Below, in pieces: positions 14,448-24,700 of a stretch of 64,000 nucleotides of DNA; position 1 is the stretch's first letter, and the number at the start of each line of letters is the position of its first letter. The notes beneath the pieces are model-generated. The model did no database searches and was not told the origin of the DNA. It saw only the letters and a list, made by a program, of their open reading frames with translations. The DNA is from M3007 sp031425155 (GTDB lineage: Bacteria > Bacteroidota > Bacteroidia > Chitinophagales > Saprospiraceae): assembly GCA_031425155.1 (NCBI GenBank), contig JANPIV010000048.1:1-64000 (forward strand), written 5' to 3'. Both the position numbers and the translations under genes were made by a program.

Positions 14448-17420
14448 TTATTGGATTTGCAGCCGCTCCAGAAACACCGCCCCGTCCAACTGGAACCGGC
14501 AGACGTAAGTGCCCGATGCCAGGTCAGCCGTTCCCAACTGCACCGACTGACTGCCCGCTTCCATATCCTGCGACAACACCAGCCTGCCTGCTACATCAAA
14601 AACGTCCAGTTTCCCTTCGGTAAATTCCTGAGAAAACCGCACCTGTACCGCTGTGCTGGCAGGGTTGGGGAACAACACGGGGTAGTTTTCTTTCCCCACT
14701 ACTTCCAGACTGACAATGTTGGAATACTTATAGTTCTCATCGAAGTCCGCCTGGCGCAGGCGGTAATAATTCTGGCCAAGCAGCGGCTTTTCATCCAGGA
14801 AAGAATAGTTGTGTGCCTCGGTGGTGGTACCGTTGCCGGGCACGAAGGTGAGGCTTTGCCAATTTCTTCCGTTAATACTACGCTCGACGTGGAAACCCTC
14901 GTTGTTCTGTTCGCTCGCCGTCTGCCAGGTCAAGAGCACGGCAGGCTTGTTATCCCTGTTAACAGAAACAGCCTGGAAATCAACCATTTCCACCGGCAGC
15001 GCTATGGAGGATACGGTTACCCGCACTTTGTTGTTGGCAGGGTAACTAAGGCTGACGCTCGTCACATTTCCGGCGCCCGTGTTGATGACGCTCACGTTCC
15101 CTGCGGCGATGGTTCCGCTGATCGAAGTTGCCGTAACGAGGTCGAAGGTGGTGCCGTTCACGGCGGCGTAGCCGAACACCAGTTGCAGGTCGGTCGAGGT
15201 GGTGCTCAGGGTGGCAGTGCCGGTTACGGTTATCTGGTCGAAATCAGTGCCGGGAACGCCGCCCGAACCGGCCATTTCCAGTCGCAGGGTGCTGTTACTG
15301 AAATTCTCATCGGCCGTAAAAGACTGAAGGCCAGGGGAATAACCGGGCGAGAGGGTTCCCCCTGCATTTGTAAAGTACTCGGCATCAATAGAACCTGTGC
15401 CCTGTAATATTCCACCTGTACCGTTGGAAAAGGCGCCGCCACTGCCATTGAACAAAGCCGGAACAGGCGTGATTTCACCTATTTTGATGGCAGCCTGGTT
15501 GGTAAAGGTGCCCGAATTGTTTTGTATTCCATACAGACTTGCATGGTTGACGTTTATTGCCCCGCCGGTGTTGTTGCTGAAGGTGCCGTCATTGTAAATG
15601 CAGCTCGTGCCCACCGCAGCCGTCGAGCCGATATAGAGGGTTGCGGCATTGGTAAAAGTACCGGTGTTGTTCAATATCCCGAAGGAGCTAGAGCGGTCAA
15701 TATTGATCTGCCCGCTGCCGCTGTTGCTGAAAGCGGTGCTGTTTTCAATACCAAAATCCATGGAACTGGCGGCCGATGTGCCGATGCTGATGGTTGCCGC
15801 ATTGTGGAAGGTGCCGGTAAAGTTTCTGATTCCCCATATCGTCGAGCGATCAATGTTGACCGTTCCGCCCGCATTGTTATTGATGGTAGCGCTGTTGGAA
15901 ATACCGGTCATACCCACATCAGCTACGGAGCCGATGGTGAGGGTTGCGGCATTGGTAAAGGTGCCTGCCGAGTTCGCGAGTCCGGCGGACGTGGAACGGT
16001 CAATATTGATTTGTCCGCCCGCGTTGTTGTTGAAAGTACTACTGTTTCTCAACCCGGAAGTCCCGACGGCGGACGAGGAGCCGATGTTGATGGTGCCCCC
16101 CGCATTGGTGAAGGTGCCGGAAAAGTGTTCTATTCCGTACAGACTTGAGTTATTGGCGTTTATCACGCCGCCCGTGTTATTGTTAAAGGTGGTTTCATTA
16201 TAAATGCACCTCGTACCCACGGCAGCTATGGAGCCGATGGTGAGGGTGGCAGCATTGGTGAAGGTGCCGGTGTTGTTCCAGATCCCGTAGGAGGTGGAGC
16301 GGTCAATGTTGATTTGTCCGCCAGTGTTGTTGAGAGTAGCAGCGTTTTTCAGCCCATGCGTCCCGACGGCGGACAAGGAGCCAATATTGATGGTGCCTCC
16401 CGCATTGGTGAAGGTGCCCGAAATGTGTTCTATTCCATACAGGCTTGCATTGTTAGCGTTGATCGTCCCGCCGGTGTTGTTGCTGAAGGTACCTTGATTG
16501 TAAATGCATCTCGTACCCACCGCAGCCGTCGAGCCGATATGGAGGGTTGCGGCATTGGTAAAAGTGCCGGTGCTGTTCAAGATTCCGAAGGAGGTAGAGC
16601 GGTCAATATTGATCTGCCCGCTGCCGCTGTTGCTGAAAGCGTTGTTGTTTTCAATGCCAAAATCCATGGAACTGGCGACCGATGCGCCGATGTTGATGGT
16701 TGCCGCATTGTTGAAGGTGCCGGTAAAATTTCTGATTCCCCATATCGTCGAGCGATCAATGTTGATTGTTCCGCCCGCATTGTTGTTGATGGTGGCGCTG
16801 TTGGAAATACCGGTCATACCCACGTCGGCCAGAGAGCCGATGGTGAGGGTTGCGGCATTGGTAAAAGTGCCTGCATTGTTAATAAACCCGTTTGCGGTAG
16901 AGCGGTCAATAGAGATGCTTCCGCCGGTGTTATTATTGAACGTGCCTTCGTTTCTAATCCCATACGATCCTACCGAAAGAGTCGAACCGATGTTTATATC
17001 TCCGCTATTTGTCACCGTACCCTGGTTCAGTATGGCTTGCGTAGTAGAAGAATTGAGGGTGAGCGTACCCGCCGCACCGATGCTTAATGCGCCGCCCAAG
17101 TCCACCGTGATAGACTTGGCCACCGCTCCCGCCACGCTGATGGTCGGGTCGTTGGTCACGTTAGGGATGCTCACGTCGTCATTGGCGTCGGGCACACCTG
17201 CCGACCAGTTGCTGGCAGTATTCCAGGCAGTGCTCGTGGCGCCTGTCCAGGTGGTTTGTGCGAACAAACAGTTCGTTGTGTAAAGCAGCACAACCAGCAT
17301 CACCAGACAGTTTTTGCCTGCTTTTTGAAAAAAATGGGCGCAGGGAAACAGCACCAGATTTGCCAACGGGCAAGCAAGAACCTGCCAACCGGCAGAAGCC
17401 GGGAGGTGCATATTTTTCAT
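14448..17420 (-). CDS. Large repetitive secreted protein with type A T9SS sorting domain
   Basis: The 990-aa protein has a long N-terminal signal region ending MLVVLLYTTNCLFAQ, then TTWTGATSTAWNTASNWSAG, a motif common at the start of secreted Bacteroidota beta-helix proteins. About 13 repeats of 50 aa follow (pattern GTFTNAATLTIGS..AVGT.GI.N ... NN.GG.INIDRST..GI.N). Beta-helix or passenger-like repeats are expected to form a long fibre. Residues after about 700 lose the repeat, and the C-terminus has the T9SS type A layout (LFPNPASTAVQVRF ... GRLVLSQDM ... SGTYVCRF). It should be exported by type IX secretion and anchored on the cell surface. The repeats also show a higher-order period of 300 aa. 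Confidence 0.88.
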   Translation of the reverse strand: MKNMHLPASAGWQVLACPLANLVLFPCAHFFQKAGKNCLVMLVVLLYTTNCLFAQTTWTGATSTAWNTASNWSAGVPDANDDVSIPNVTNDPTISVAGAVAKSITVDLGGALSIGAAGTLTLNSSTTQAILNQGTVTNSGDINIGSTLSVGSYGIRNEGTFNNNTGGSISIDRSTANGFINNAGTFTNAATLTIGSLADVGMTGISNSATINNNAGGTINIDRSTIWGIRNFTGTFNNAATINIGASVASSMDFGIENNNAFSNSGSGQINIDRSTSFGILNSTGTFTNAATLHIGSTAAVGTRCIYNQGTFSNNTGGTINANNASLYGIEHISGTFTNAGGTINIGSLSAVGTHGLKNAATLNNTGGQINIDRSTSYGIWNNTGTFTNAATLTIGSIAAVGTRCIYNETTFNNNTGGVINANNSSLYGIEHFSGTFTNAGGTINIGSSSAVGTSGLRNSSTFNNNAGGQINIDRSTSAGLANSAGTFTNAATLTIGSVADVGMTGISNSATINNNAGGTVNIDRSTIWGIRNFTGTFHNAATISIGTSAASSMDFGIENSTAFSNSGSGQINIDRSSSFGILNNTGTFTNAATLYIGSTAAVGTSCIYNDGTFSNNTGGAINVNHASLYGIQNNSGTFTNQAAIKIGEITPVPALFNGSGGAFSNGTGGILQGTGSIDAEYFTNAGGTLSPGYSPGLQSFTADENFSNSTLRLEMAGSGGVPGTDFDQITVTGTATLSTTSTDLQLVFGYAAVNGTTFDLVTATSISGTIAAGNVSVINTGAGNVTSVSLSYPANNKVRVTVSSIALPVEMVDFQAVSVNRDNKPAVLLTWQTASEQNNEGFHVERSINGRNWQSLTFVPGNGTTTEAHNYSFLDEKPLLGQNYYRLRQADFDENYKYSNIVSLEVVGKENYPVLFPNPASTAVQVRFSQEFTEGKLDVFDVAGRLVLSQDMEAGSQSVQLGTADLASGTYVCRFQLDGAVFLERLQIQ
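15480..17000 (-). repeat. Tandem 150-bp coding repeats with a 900-bp super-period
   Basis: The coding repeats have a unit of 150 bp (50 aa). Blocks about 900 bp apart are far more alike than neighbouring units: for example about 15600-15965 versus 16500-16865 share long identical runs such as catatcgtcgagcgatcaat and accaaaatccatggaactgg-like strings with few differences. Blocks about 300 bp apart (16060 versus 16360 region) are also similar. This points to segmental duplication of a six-unit block on top of the basic unit. Confidence 0.8.
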
Positions 17421-17592
17421 GATGTGGAAATTTTAAATGGTCAGTGAATGACACAAAGGTGCGCACTGACCCGTCGAAAGCCTTTCTCTATCGGATGCAG
17501 GCTTTTCGTTTTTCGTTGCGGAGGGCAAAAAATATTTATGCTATTCGTTGCACGAAGAGGAGAGGGAAGAAGAATAAATAATTGAAAATCAA

Positions 17593-20500
17593 CTACTTGT
17601 TGGTTGCACTGGGCGCCATGCCGAATTCTTCCTGATACACTTTTGAAAAATGGGCGAGATTGACAAAGCCGCATTGCCAGGCCACTTCCGACACATTCAG
17701 GTCGGTCGTTTCCAGCAAGCGTTTGGCTTCGTTCAGTCGGTAGGAACGGATGAAATCGGAAGGCGAGGTGGCGATCAGGGCCGTCATTTTGCGGAATAAC
17801 TGGGAGCGGCTCATGCCTATTTTCTGGCAGAGTTGCGGTAGCCCAAAACCTTCGTCGGTGTAATTTTTAGCCACGATGTCCCGTACTTTTTGAATGAAAG
17901 CATCTTCCATCCGGAGGTCTTCTTCGGCGATGGCTTCGGGCAGTGATAGCGGGCTTTCGCTTTGCGCCTTTTTGGAAAACCAGTTGACCATGCGCCGTTG
18001 TTTATCTTTCAACATTTCCAGTTGCGCCATTAGTTCTTCCTTGTAAAAAGGCTTGGACAGGTAGGCATCCGCCCCCCGGCGCAACCCGGCAATTCGGGAA
18101 GCGGCGTCCGCTTTGGCGGTCAGAAGAATAATAGGGATATGGCTGGTGCGCTCGTCGTTTTTCAGGGTTTCGCAGACTTCGAAGCCGTCTTTTTCGGGCA
18201 TCATCACGTCGGAAATGATGAGGTCGGGCACGATTTCCAAGGCTTTTTCGATGCCGGAGCGACCGTTGTAGGCGTAGTCCAGTCGGTAGTGTTCGCCCAG
18301 GCAGGCGATCAGGTATTCGACCACGTCGGGATTGTCTTCTACGAGGAGGATTCGAGGATTTGAGGATTCGAGGATTTGATTGGAGGAAGATTCAGGCGTG
18401 GTAAGAGAGTAGGGGCTGGAATCTTCAAATCCTGGAATCTTCAAATCCTCAGATTTACGGGTAATTGGCAGCCGCACGGTAAAAGTCGCGCCTTTGCCGA
18501 CCTCGCTTTTCACGCTGATGTCGCCGCCCATTGCCTTCACCAGTTCTTTGGTCAGACTCAGCCCAATACCTGTGCCGCCTAGCCCCACCCTGGCCCTCCC
18601 CGAAAGGGAGGGAGAAGTTTTTTTGAGGTTGTTGGCTTGGTAAAAACGGTCGAAAATATTCGGTAAATCTTCCGCAGAAATGCCGACGCCGGTGTCGGTG
18701 ACGGTAAGATGTAGATTTGACAACTTTTCAAAAGTTGTCAAATCTGCCCGCAGCGTAACCCTCCCTCCCGATGCAGTAAATTTTATAGCATTCGATAGCA
18801 AATTATGCACGATTTGTAATAGCCGCTCCGGGTCGTAGTCCATCACGATGTCCGCTTCGGTGCTTTCTACCCGAAGCAGCACATTTTGGGCATTGGCGAG
18901 GGATTGCAGGCTCTCCGTGATGTAGCGGAGGTAGGGCAGCACGTCGCCTTGCACGTAGTTGATTTTAAGCGTGTCGGATTCCAGTTTGGCCAGGTCGAGG
19001 ATTTGATTGATGAGGCGTAGCAGGTTTTGTCCATTCCGATGAATCAATCCGATTTTGCCTTTTGTGGCTTCATTAACCTCCGATTTTACCTGTTCAGAAA
19101 CTCCCAGAATCACGGTCAGCGGCGTACGGAACTCGTGGGTGATGTTGGTAAAAAAGCGGCTCTTGAACGTATCCAACTCCTGCAAGCGGAGGTTCTCGGC
19201 GTGTTCCAGTCTTTTGCTCAACTGATTGCGGTAAAGCGCGTAAACGCCGCTGCCCGCCACGAGCAGATACAGCAGCCAGGCCCACCAGCGGCTGTACCAG
19301 GGGCGCAGTACGATGATGCGCAGCGACACTTCATTTTCACTCCAGTTGCCAAACAGATCGGCGGCTTTCGCCCGGAAAGTATAATTGCCTGGCGGCAGGT
19401 GCCGATACGAGGCAACGCTTTGGTTGCCGGCGTAGTACCAGTCGTCGTCCAGCCCGTCCATGCGCCATGCGTATTGATTTTTGGCAGGGTCGAGATAACT
19501 GGTGAGGGCCAGGTTCAGGTGGAGCGAGGTGACCGAAGGCGGCAGTTCAATTTTTTCAGGGAGCGTGGAGATGTTGAAAAAAAACAGCTGGTCTTTTTCC
19601 GCATCAAAGAGGCTGTACTTGGACAGCAGAATGCGGGATTTAGCCGTCGTTTTCGCTTCCAAATCGGCTGGGAAAAAGGCGTTGATGCCATTCAATCCGC
19701 CCATAAAGATTTGCCCGTTGCGGGTTTTGAGGGTGGAAAGCGTATTGAATTCATTGTGCGAGAGCCCGTCCTCCACGTAAAAGTTTTTCACTGATCCCGT
19801 TTCTACATTGAACCGGCAAAGCCCGTCGGAGGTACCGAGCCAGAGGTAGTCGCCGTCGGCCACCATACAATAGACGAAGTTGCCGGGTAAGCCTTTCGAG
19901 CGGTCGAAATTGACGTGGGTAAAGGTCTTGGGGTCAATTTTTTCCAGTCCCCTCGAGGTGCCTACCCAAAGCGAGCCCCGGTGCGAGACGAGACAGCGTT
20001 GCTCGCGCGGCTCATCATACAGACGGATATACCGGGTGTCAAGGCTGCGGGTGTTGATTTTTACCAATCCCGTGTCGGTGAAGCCCCACAGCGTCTGCTC
20101 CTCCGGCAGCATCACACCATACTGCAGCTGCCCGTAATTCAAGCCTGTCAGCGGCCGTAATGCCCCGGTGCGCTTGTTCACCAAATAAGTTTCCCGATTG
20201 CTTACCCACCAAATGTTGTCATCCGCGTCGGCGAAAAGGCTAACATACGAAGAGTTTAGAAAATGAAAATAGCGGAATTGCCCCGTCGCAGAGCCTGCCC
20301 CGAAACCTCGGGGAGTATGTTGGAACAAGCCCAGGTACGTGCCGAACCAGATAAAGCCGTCCGGGTCGCTTATCAACGAATGTCCATAATTCACGCCTTC
20401 CGGGCCGCTTCCCGCTAGCGGTGGTGCTATTATCTTTTCCGTTACACCGGATGCGGGGTTTACTTTGTAAAAATTATAGTTGGCATCCCGTACGTAAACA

Positions 20501-21591
20501 TTCCCGGCGGCATCCTCGGCCAGGTTCCGTGTACTGATGCCGGAGGGCGGTGATGCAATGTGTTCGACTGGCTTAGACAGGTAATGCCGGAACAAGTTGC
20601 TGGTGTGCCTGACCCTGGTAAGCCCCTGAACGCCGGTGAGCCAGACCGTGCCTTCCTCATCCACACATTGGCGGGAGTAATAGGGTTGTGCCATGCCGTA
20701 CCCGATAAAATATTCGTTCTTTTGCGACGAAAAGATGGTTTTTAAGCTGCCGTCTCTCAAGTCATACCGCACCAGCCTGACAACATCCCGCCTTTCATCA
20801 GCAAATAACCACACGGCCTTGCCTGGCTCTAGATTAAAGGTGCTCCAGGGGACGGTCTGCTGGTCGGCAGGTAAGGGAAAAGAACGAAGCGTCCTACCAT
20901 CTGGCAGCCAAAGATTGCCCGATGCATCCAGGGGGACTTCCGTGCTTCCCGCCATCGGAAAACGGCTCCAGGTCTGGTCCTTCAGTATAAACCGATAGTA
21001 ACTGCCTTTGAAATCCCAAAACCAGGCGGCTTCCTTATTGCAAAATACGGGTGAAAGACTTCCGGCGGGAGCAGGCAACAGCGTGGAGAGCGGGGCCAGT
21101 TTTCCCGAAGGAAGTATTTCATAAATCGTGAGCACTACGCCGGGCTGGCCCCAATACCCGATGCCGGTTTCCAAAAAAGGCACGCCTCTGCCGGAAGTCA
21201 GGACGATAGTGGTATGACCTTCTTTGTTTTTCACCAGCAAATCGAAGTCCCCCGTTTCGGGGTCGAAACGCAGGGTACCGGAATTCACACTGAGGAGCAA
21301 TTTGCCGTCCGCCGTCTCCGCTATCTGACCGATAATGTCGTCTGACACGGGAAACTTGCCATTGGTAGAAGGGCGAAAAACGGTAAAACTGTTCCCGTCA
21401 TAACGGTTCAACCCATCGTACGTGCCTATCCAGAGGTAACCCCTGATATCTTGGTGGATGCATATTGTCCAACGGTGTGACAAGCCGTCCCTGGTGCCGA
21501 GGCGCTCCGTAAGAAACATGCCGTCCGTCTGGGCAGCAAGTCGCAGACTGACCAATAGCAACAGGGAACAAAGGATGCGGACTAGGTTCAT
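17593..21591 (-). CDS. Hybrid two-component system regulator (sensor kinase, receiver, AraC output)
   Basis: The 1332-aa protein starts at ATG 21591 with a signal peptide (MNLVRILCSLLLLVSLRLAAQ). It continues with periplasmic Reg_prop beta-propeller repeats (GYLWIGTYDGLNRYD and similar), a Y_Y_Y domain, and one membrane helix (WWAWLLYLLVAGSGVYALY). HisKA (FTNITHEFRTPLTVILG), HATPase_c, a receiver (RILLVEDNPDVVEYL ... DLIISDVMMPEKDGFE) and a C-terminal AraC-type HTH (GMSRSQLFRKM ... CGFVNLAHFSKVYQEEFG) follow. Such proteins sense glycan fragments and activate nearby genes, but no SusC/SusD pair is present. Three repeat-derived stretches are embedded: ADLTTFEKLSNLHL near residue 950, SPSLSGRARVGLGG in the ATP lid near 995, and a linker near 1046-1082. 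Confidence 0.95.
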   Translation of the reverse strand: MNLVRILCSLLLLVSLRLAAQTDGMFLTERLGTRDGLSHRWTICIHQDIRGYLWIGTYDGLNRYDGNSFTVFRPSTNGKFPVSDDIIGQIAETADGKLLLSVNSGTLRFDPETGDFDLLVKNKEGHTTIVLTSGRGVPFLETGIGYWGQPGVVLTIYEILPSGKLAPLSTLLPAPAGSLSPVFCNKEAAWFWDFKGSYYRFILKDQTWSRFPMAGSTEVPLDASGNLWLPDGRTLRSFPLPADQQTVPWSTFNLEPGKAVWLFADERRDVVRLVRYDLRDGSLKTIFSSQKNEYFIGYGMAQPYYSRQCVDEEGTVWLTGVQGLTRVRHTSNLFRHYLSKPVEHIASPPSGISTRNLAEDAAGNVYVRDANYNFYKVNPASGVTEKIIAPPLAGSGPEGVNYGHSLISDPDGFIWFGTYLGLFQHTPRGFGAGSATGQFRYFHFLNSSYVSLFADADDNIWWVSNRETYLVNKRTGALRPLTGLNYGQLQYGVMLPEEQTLWGFTDTGLVKINTRSLDTRYIRLYDEPREQRCLVSHRGSLWVGTSRGLEKIDPKTFTHVNFDRSKGLPGNFVYCMVADGDYLWLGTSDGLCRFNVETGSVKNFYVEDGLSHNEFNTLSTLKTRNGQIFMGGLNGINAFFPADLEAKTTAKSRILLSKYSLFDAEKDQLFFFNISTLPEKIELPPSVTSLHLNLALTSYLDPAKNQYAWRMDGLDDDWYYAGNQSVASYRHLPPGNYTFRAKAADLFGNWSENEVSLRIIVLRPWYSRWWAWLLYLLVAGSGVYALYRNQLSKRLEHAENLRLQELDTFKSRFFTNITHEFRTPLTVILGVSEQVKSEVNEATKGKIGLIHRNGQNLLRLINQILDLAKLESDTLKINYVQGDVLPYLRYITESLQSLANAQNVLLRVESTEADIVMDYDPERLLQIVHNLLSNAIKFTASGGRVTLRADLTTFEKLSNLHLTVTDTGVGISAEDLPNIFDRFYQANNLKKTSPSLSGRARVGLGGTGIGLSLTKELVKAMGGDISVKSEVGKGATFTVRLPITRKSEDLKIPGFEDSSPYSLTTPESSSNQILESSNPRILLVEDNPDVVEYLIACLGEHYRLDYAYNGRSGIEKALEIVPDLIISDVMMPEKDGFEVCETLKNDERTSHIPIILLTAKADAASRIAGLRRGADAYLSKPFYKEELMAQLEMLKDKQRRMVNWFSKKAQSESPLSLPEAIAEEDLRMEDAFIQKVRDIVAKNYTDEGFGLPQLCQKIGMSRSQLFRKMTALIATSPSDFIRSYRLNEAKRLLETTDLNVSEVAWQCGFVNLAHFSKVYQEEFGMAPSATNK
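18346..18452. repeat. In-frame palindromic repeat in hybrid sensor linker
   Basis: The + strand carries iterated gaggattcgaggatttgagg on the left and ggaatcttcaaatcct.ggaatcttcaaatcctc on the right, an imperfect palindrome. It encodes the kinase-receiver linker KSEDLKIPGFEDSS ... NQILESSNPRILLVEDN. The repeat is in frame and falls in a flexible region. Confidence 0.65.
18579..18615. repeat. In-frame repeat in the ATP-lid of the hybrid sensor kinase
   Basis: The + strand ctagccccaccctggccctc cccgaaagggagggagaag encodes SPSLSGRARVGLGG immediately before TGIGLSLTKEL. Related kinases normally have only a few residues between RFYQA and the GTGIGL box. The sequence has the cccgaaaggg core of a common Bacteroidota intergenic repeat. 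It lengthens the lid that closes over ATP. Confidence 0.6.
18713..18745. repeat. Perfect 33-nt palindrome within the HATPase coding region
   Basis: AGATTTGACAACTTTT, one base, then its exact reverse complement: 16-bp arms with a 1-nt centre, entirely within the hybrid sensor gene. It encodes DLTTFEKLSNL inside the HATPase domain, between two conserved strands (GGRVTLRA... and LTVTDTGVGI). Confidence 0.85.
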
Positions 21592-21733
21592 TCTTGGCTG
21601 GGTACACTGTGTGGGCGAAAGGTAACAATGCCACACTTTCCGTTGGTGGAAACCTTCCCGCTCAAATCCGTGGAGGAGCCCGTAAAAGAAAGCCATGTTT
21701 AGTCCACATGTCATCCAATGTTTATATATAGCC

Positions 21734-21768
21734 AAAAGAGCCATTCCGTACGTCGGAATGGCTCTTTT
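21734..21768. terminator. Terminator between the HYR protein and the hybrid sensor
   Basis: The arms aaaagagccattccg (21734-21748) and cggaatggctctttt (21754-21768) are perfectly complementary with a 5-nt loop and T-runs on both strands. It follows the stop codon of the minus-strand HYR/FG-GAP gene and precedes the hybrid sensor start. Confidence 0.85.
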
Positions 21769-21792
21769 ATTACTCAAATCAACTCTCAAAAC

Positions 21793-24700
21793 CTAACGCG
21801 GGGTTAATACCACCGCCCGTGTCTGTACCCCCGCTTCCGACGCCACCCGCAGGAAGTACACGCCCGCCGGGTATCGGGCCGCATCCCACTGGAACTGGGT
21901 CGCTTGCTCCAGCAAACCGTGGTATAACAGGGCCACTTCCTGGTGCAGGCTGTTGACTACCGTGACGTGAATATTCAGGGTCGAAGCGGCTGCCACCTCG
22001 ATGTTCAGCACGTCATAGAATGGGGTGGGGTAACACCGCAACTGGAGGGCATTGTCCAGGCTGGCGTCCTCCATATTGTCACGTTGGCTGGGCTGGAACA
22101 CCGGGTTGCCTTCCTCCGCGCATGGCGCAGCGAACACCGTCATTGATCCCTGGTCCACCCTGCGCGAGCCATTGTCGTCCGTCGGGGCACCTATTACAAT
22201 GCTGCGTCCATCCACGGCTACGGCGCGGCCAAACTGGTCGCCTGGTGCGCCGAGGAAGTCGGCCAGATGTTGGACGAATGACCACTGGCCATTCGACTGA
22301 CGCTGGAACACGTAGGCCGATCCCGAATTTGGTCCCAGCGTAGCATTCTGCCTGGCTCCGATCACAGCAAAATTGCTGTCCAGTGCTACGCTGAAGCCGA
22401 AATGATTGTTCGCTGTGGCATGGTGGATACGCGCTGTTTCGCCCCAGGTACCCGCACCGCCGCCGTTTTTCTCAAAGATGTATGCCTGACCGGCGTTGCT
22501 GCCGTACTGATCGTTCAGGTGACCACCGATCAAAGCGATCGCCCCATCCAGGGCCACACTGTGGCCGAAGTTGTCGGCCGGGCCACCGGCACCGGGCAAC
22601 AACTGTTTGACCTGACCCCAGTGTCCCGCACCGCCCGCATCCCGGTGGAACAGGTAAGCCGCACCTGTATTTAGTCCGGCTGCATCGCTCCCATCAGCAC
22701 CCACCAGCGCATACAGTCCATCCACCGCCACACTGATGCCGAAATTATTACCGGCTGCGCCATCGGCGGCCAGTAGTTTGGCTGTTTGGCTCCAGGCACC
22801 CGCCTCCATATCCGTATGGCGGAACACGTAGGCCGACCCGGCATTCTGGCCCTGATCGTCATCCTGATGGGCACCAAAAGCAGCCAACGCCCCATCTAAG
22901 CCCACGCTGATGCCAAACTGATCGTCGGCTTGCCCGTCCGTGGCTTTCAGTTTGGCTACAATGCCCCACTGGTCCGGTCCGCTCTGATGTCGGAACAACA
23001 CGTAGCCCGCACCGGCATTAGCACCCTGATCGTCATCTCCTGGCGCACCCACCAGCGCGTAATCGCCCTGCAGGACGACACTACTCCCAAACTGGTCGCC
23101 AGTCTGCCCATCGGGTGCGGTGATTTTCGCGACCTGTCCCCAGACGTTGTCGCCGCCAGCATTACGGTACAACAGGTATGCCGCCCCGGATTGCTGGTCA
23201 TTACTATTACGCCCCAAGGGAGCCCCGATGATCGCATAGTCTCCTTGCACAGACACGGCATAACCGTATTGATCGCCAGCACTTCCGACTAAAGCGAGGT
23301 TTTTAGTAATAAAAGAAAAGTTGTCGAACTCATCAATTTCGCCATCGCAGTCGTCGTCGAAACCATTACAGATTTCGACTCCGAGGTCCACGCGAACAAG
23401 GAAGGTGCAGGAAGAAGTATTGCCCCGGGCATCCGTAGCAGTAAAGGCGACAGACGTAGTACCGAGGTTGAATTCACTCAGGGGGGCGACCGCATAGGTA
23501 GTGCTGACCACCCCACAGTTATCGGCAGCGGTAGCGGCGAAATTGACCACGGCCGTGCATAGACCCGGGTCGTTTTCGACCGTAATATTTTCCGGGCAGG
23601 TGACCACCGGAGGTTGTCCATCCACAATGTTTACTAACTGGATGCAACTGCGACTATTGCCGGCTAAATCGGTGGCTATCCACACAACGGCGGTTTGACC
23701 AACCGGAAAGAGCAACGGTGCATTATTCGTTACAGTGCTCAGGTTGCAGTTGTCAGCGAGGAAAGAGGGAGCACCGAGGTCGAAGGTACTGGCAAAACAC
23801 TGGTTCTGATCGCTCAGTCCGGTGCGGGCAGGCGGGCAGGTGATGCCGGGCAGTTCATTGTCCACCACAATGATGCTAAAGCTACAGGTCACCGAGTTGC
23901 CGGAGGCGTCGGTAGCGCGGAAAGTCACGTTGGTAATACCGACCGGAAACGTGGAACCGGAGGACAGACCAGTATTAACAATCACCGGCGATGCGGTACA
24001 ATTATCAATAGCCGTGGCATTTGCAAACGTGGCCACCGCAGTGCATTCACCGGGTGCGGCCGGTAAGGTCAGCGCGGCCGGACAAGTGATCGTTGGCACT
24101 TGCGTCTCGTTCACGGTGATGGCAAAGGAACAGGTCGCGCTGTTGCCGGAGGCATCCGTAGCCCGAAAGGTCACGTTGGTCGTACCAATCGGGAATGGAG
24201 AACCGGAAGGCTGGCCAAGGTTGGCCATCGTCGGCGATGCCGTACAATTATCGGTAGCCGTAGCATTTGCAAAAGTGGCGACCGCCGTACACATATTGCC
24301 AGTAGCCGTTAAGTTCAGCGTAGTCGGACAGGTAATTGTTGGCACTTGTGTATCAATCACTATTACCGTAAAAGAACAGGTCGCACTGTTGCCGGATGGA
24401 TCGGTCGTCCGGAAAGTCACACTGGTCGTACCGAGTGGGAACGAGGCACCGGAGGGTTGACCAAGGTTGACCACCGCAGGCGATATTGTACAATTATCAG
24501 TAGCCCTGGCATCCCCAAACAGGGCCACCGCAGTACACACACCGGGCGCGGCTGGTAAGGTCAGTGAGGCTGGACATTGAATGATTGGCAGCTGTGTATC
24601 GTTCACCACTACGCTAAAAGAACAGGTCGCGCTATTGCCTGCCGCATCGGTCGCGCGGAAAATCACATTGGTTGTACCAACCGGAAACGTAGAACCAGAA

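Noticed and set aside
15522..17283. Several 200-260 aa + strand frames across the repetitive secreted protein
   Set aside because: Antisense shadows of the 50-aa coding repeats, with no family resemblance.
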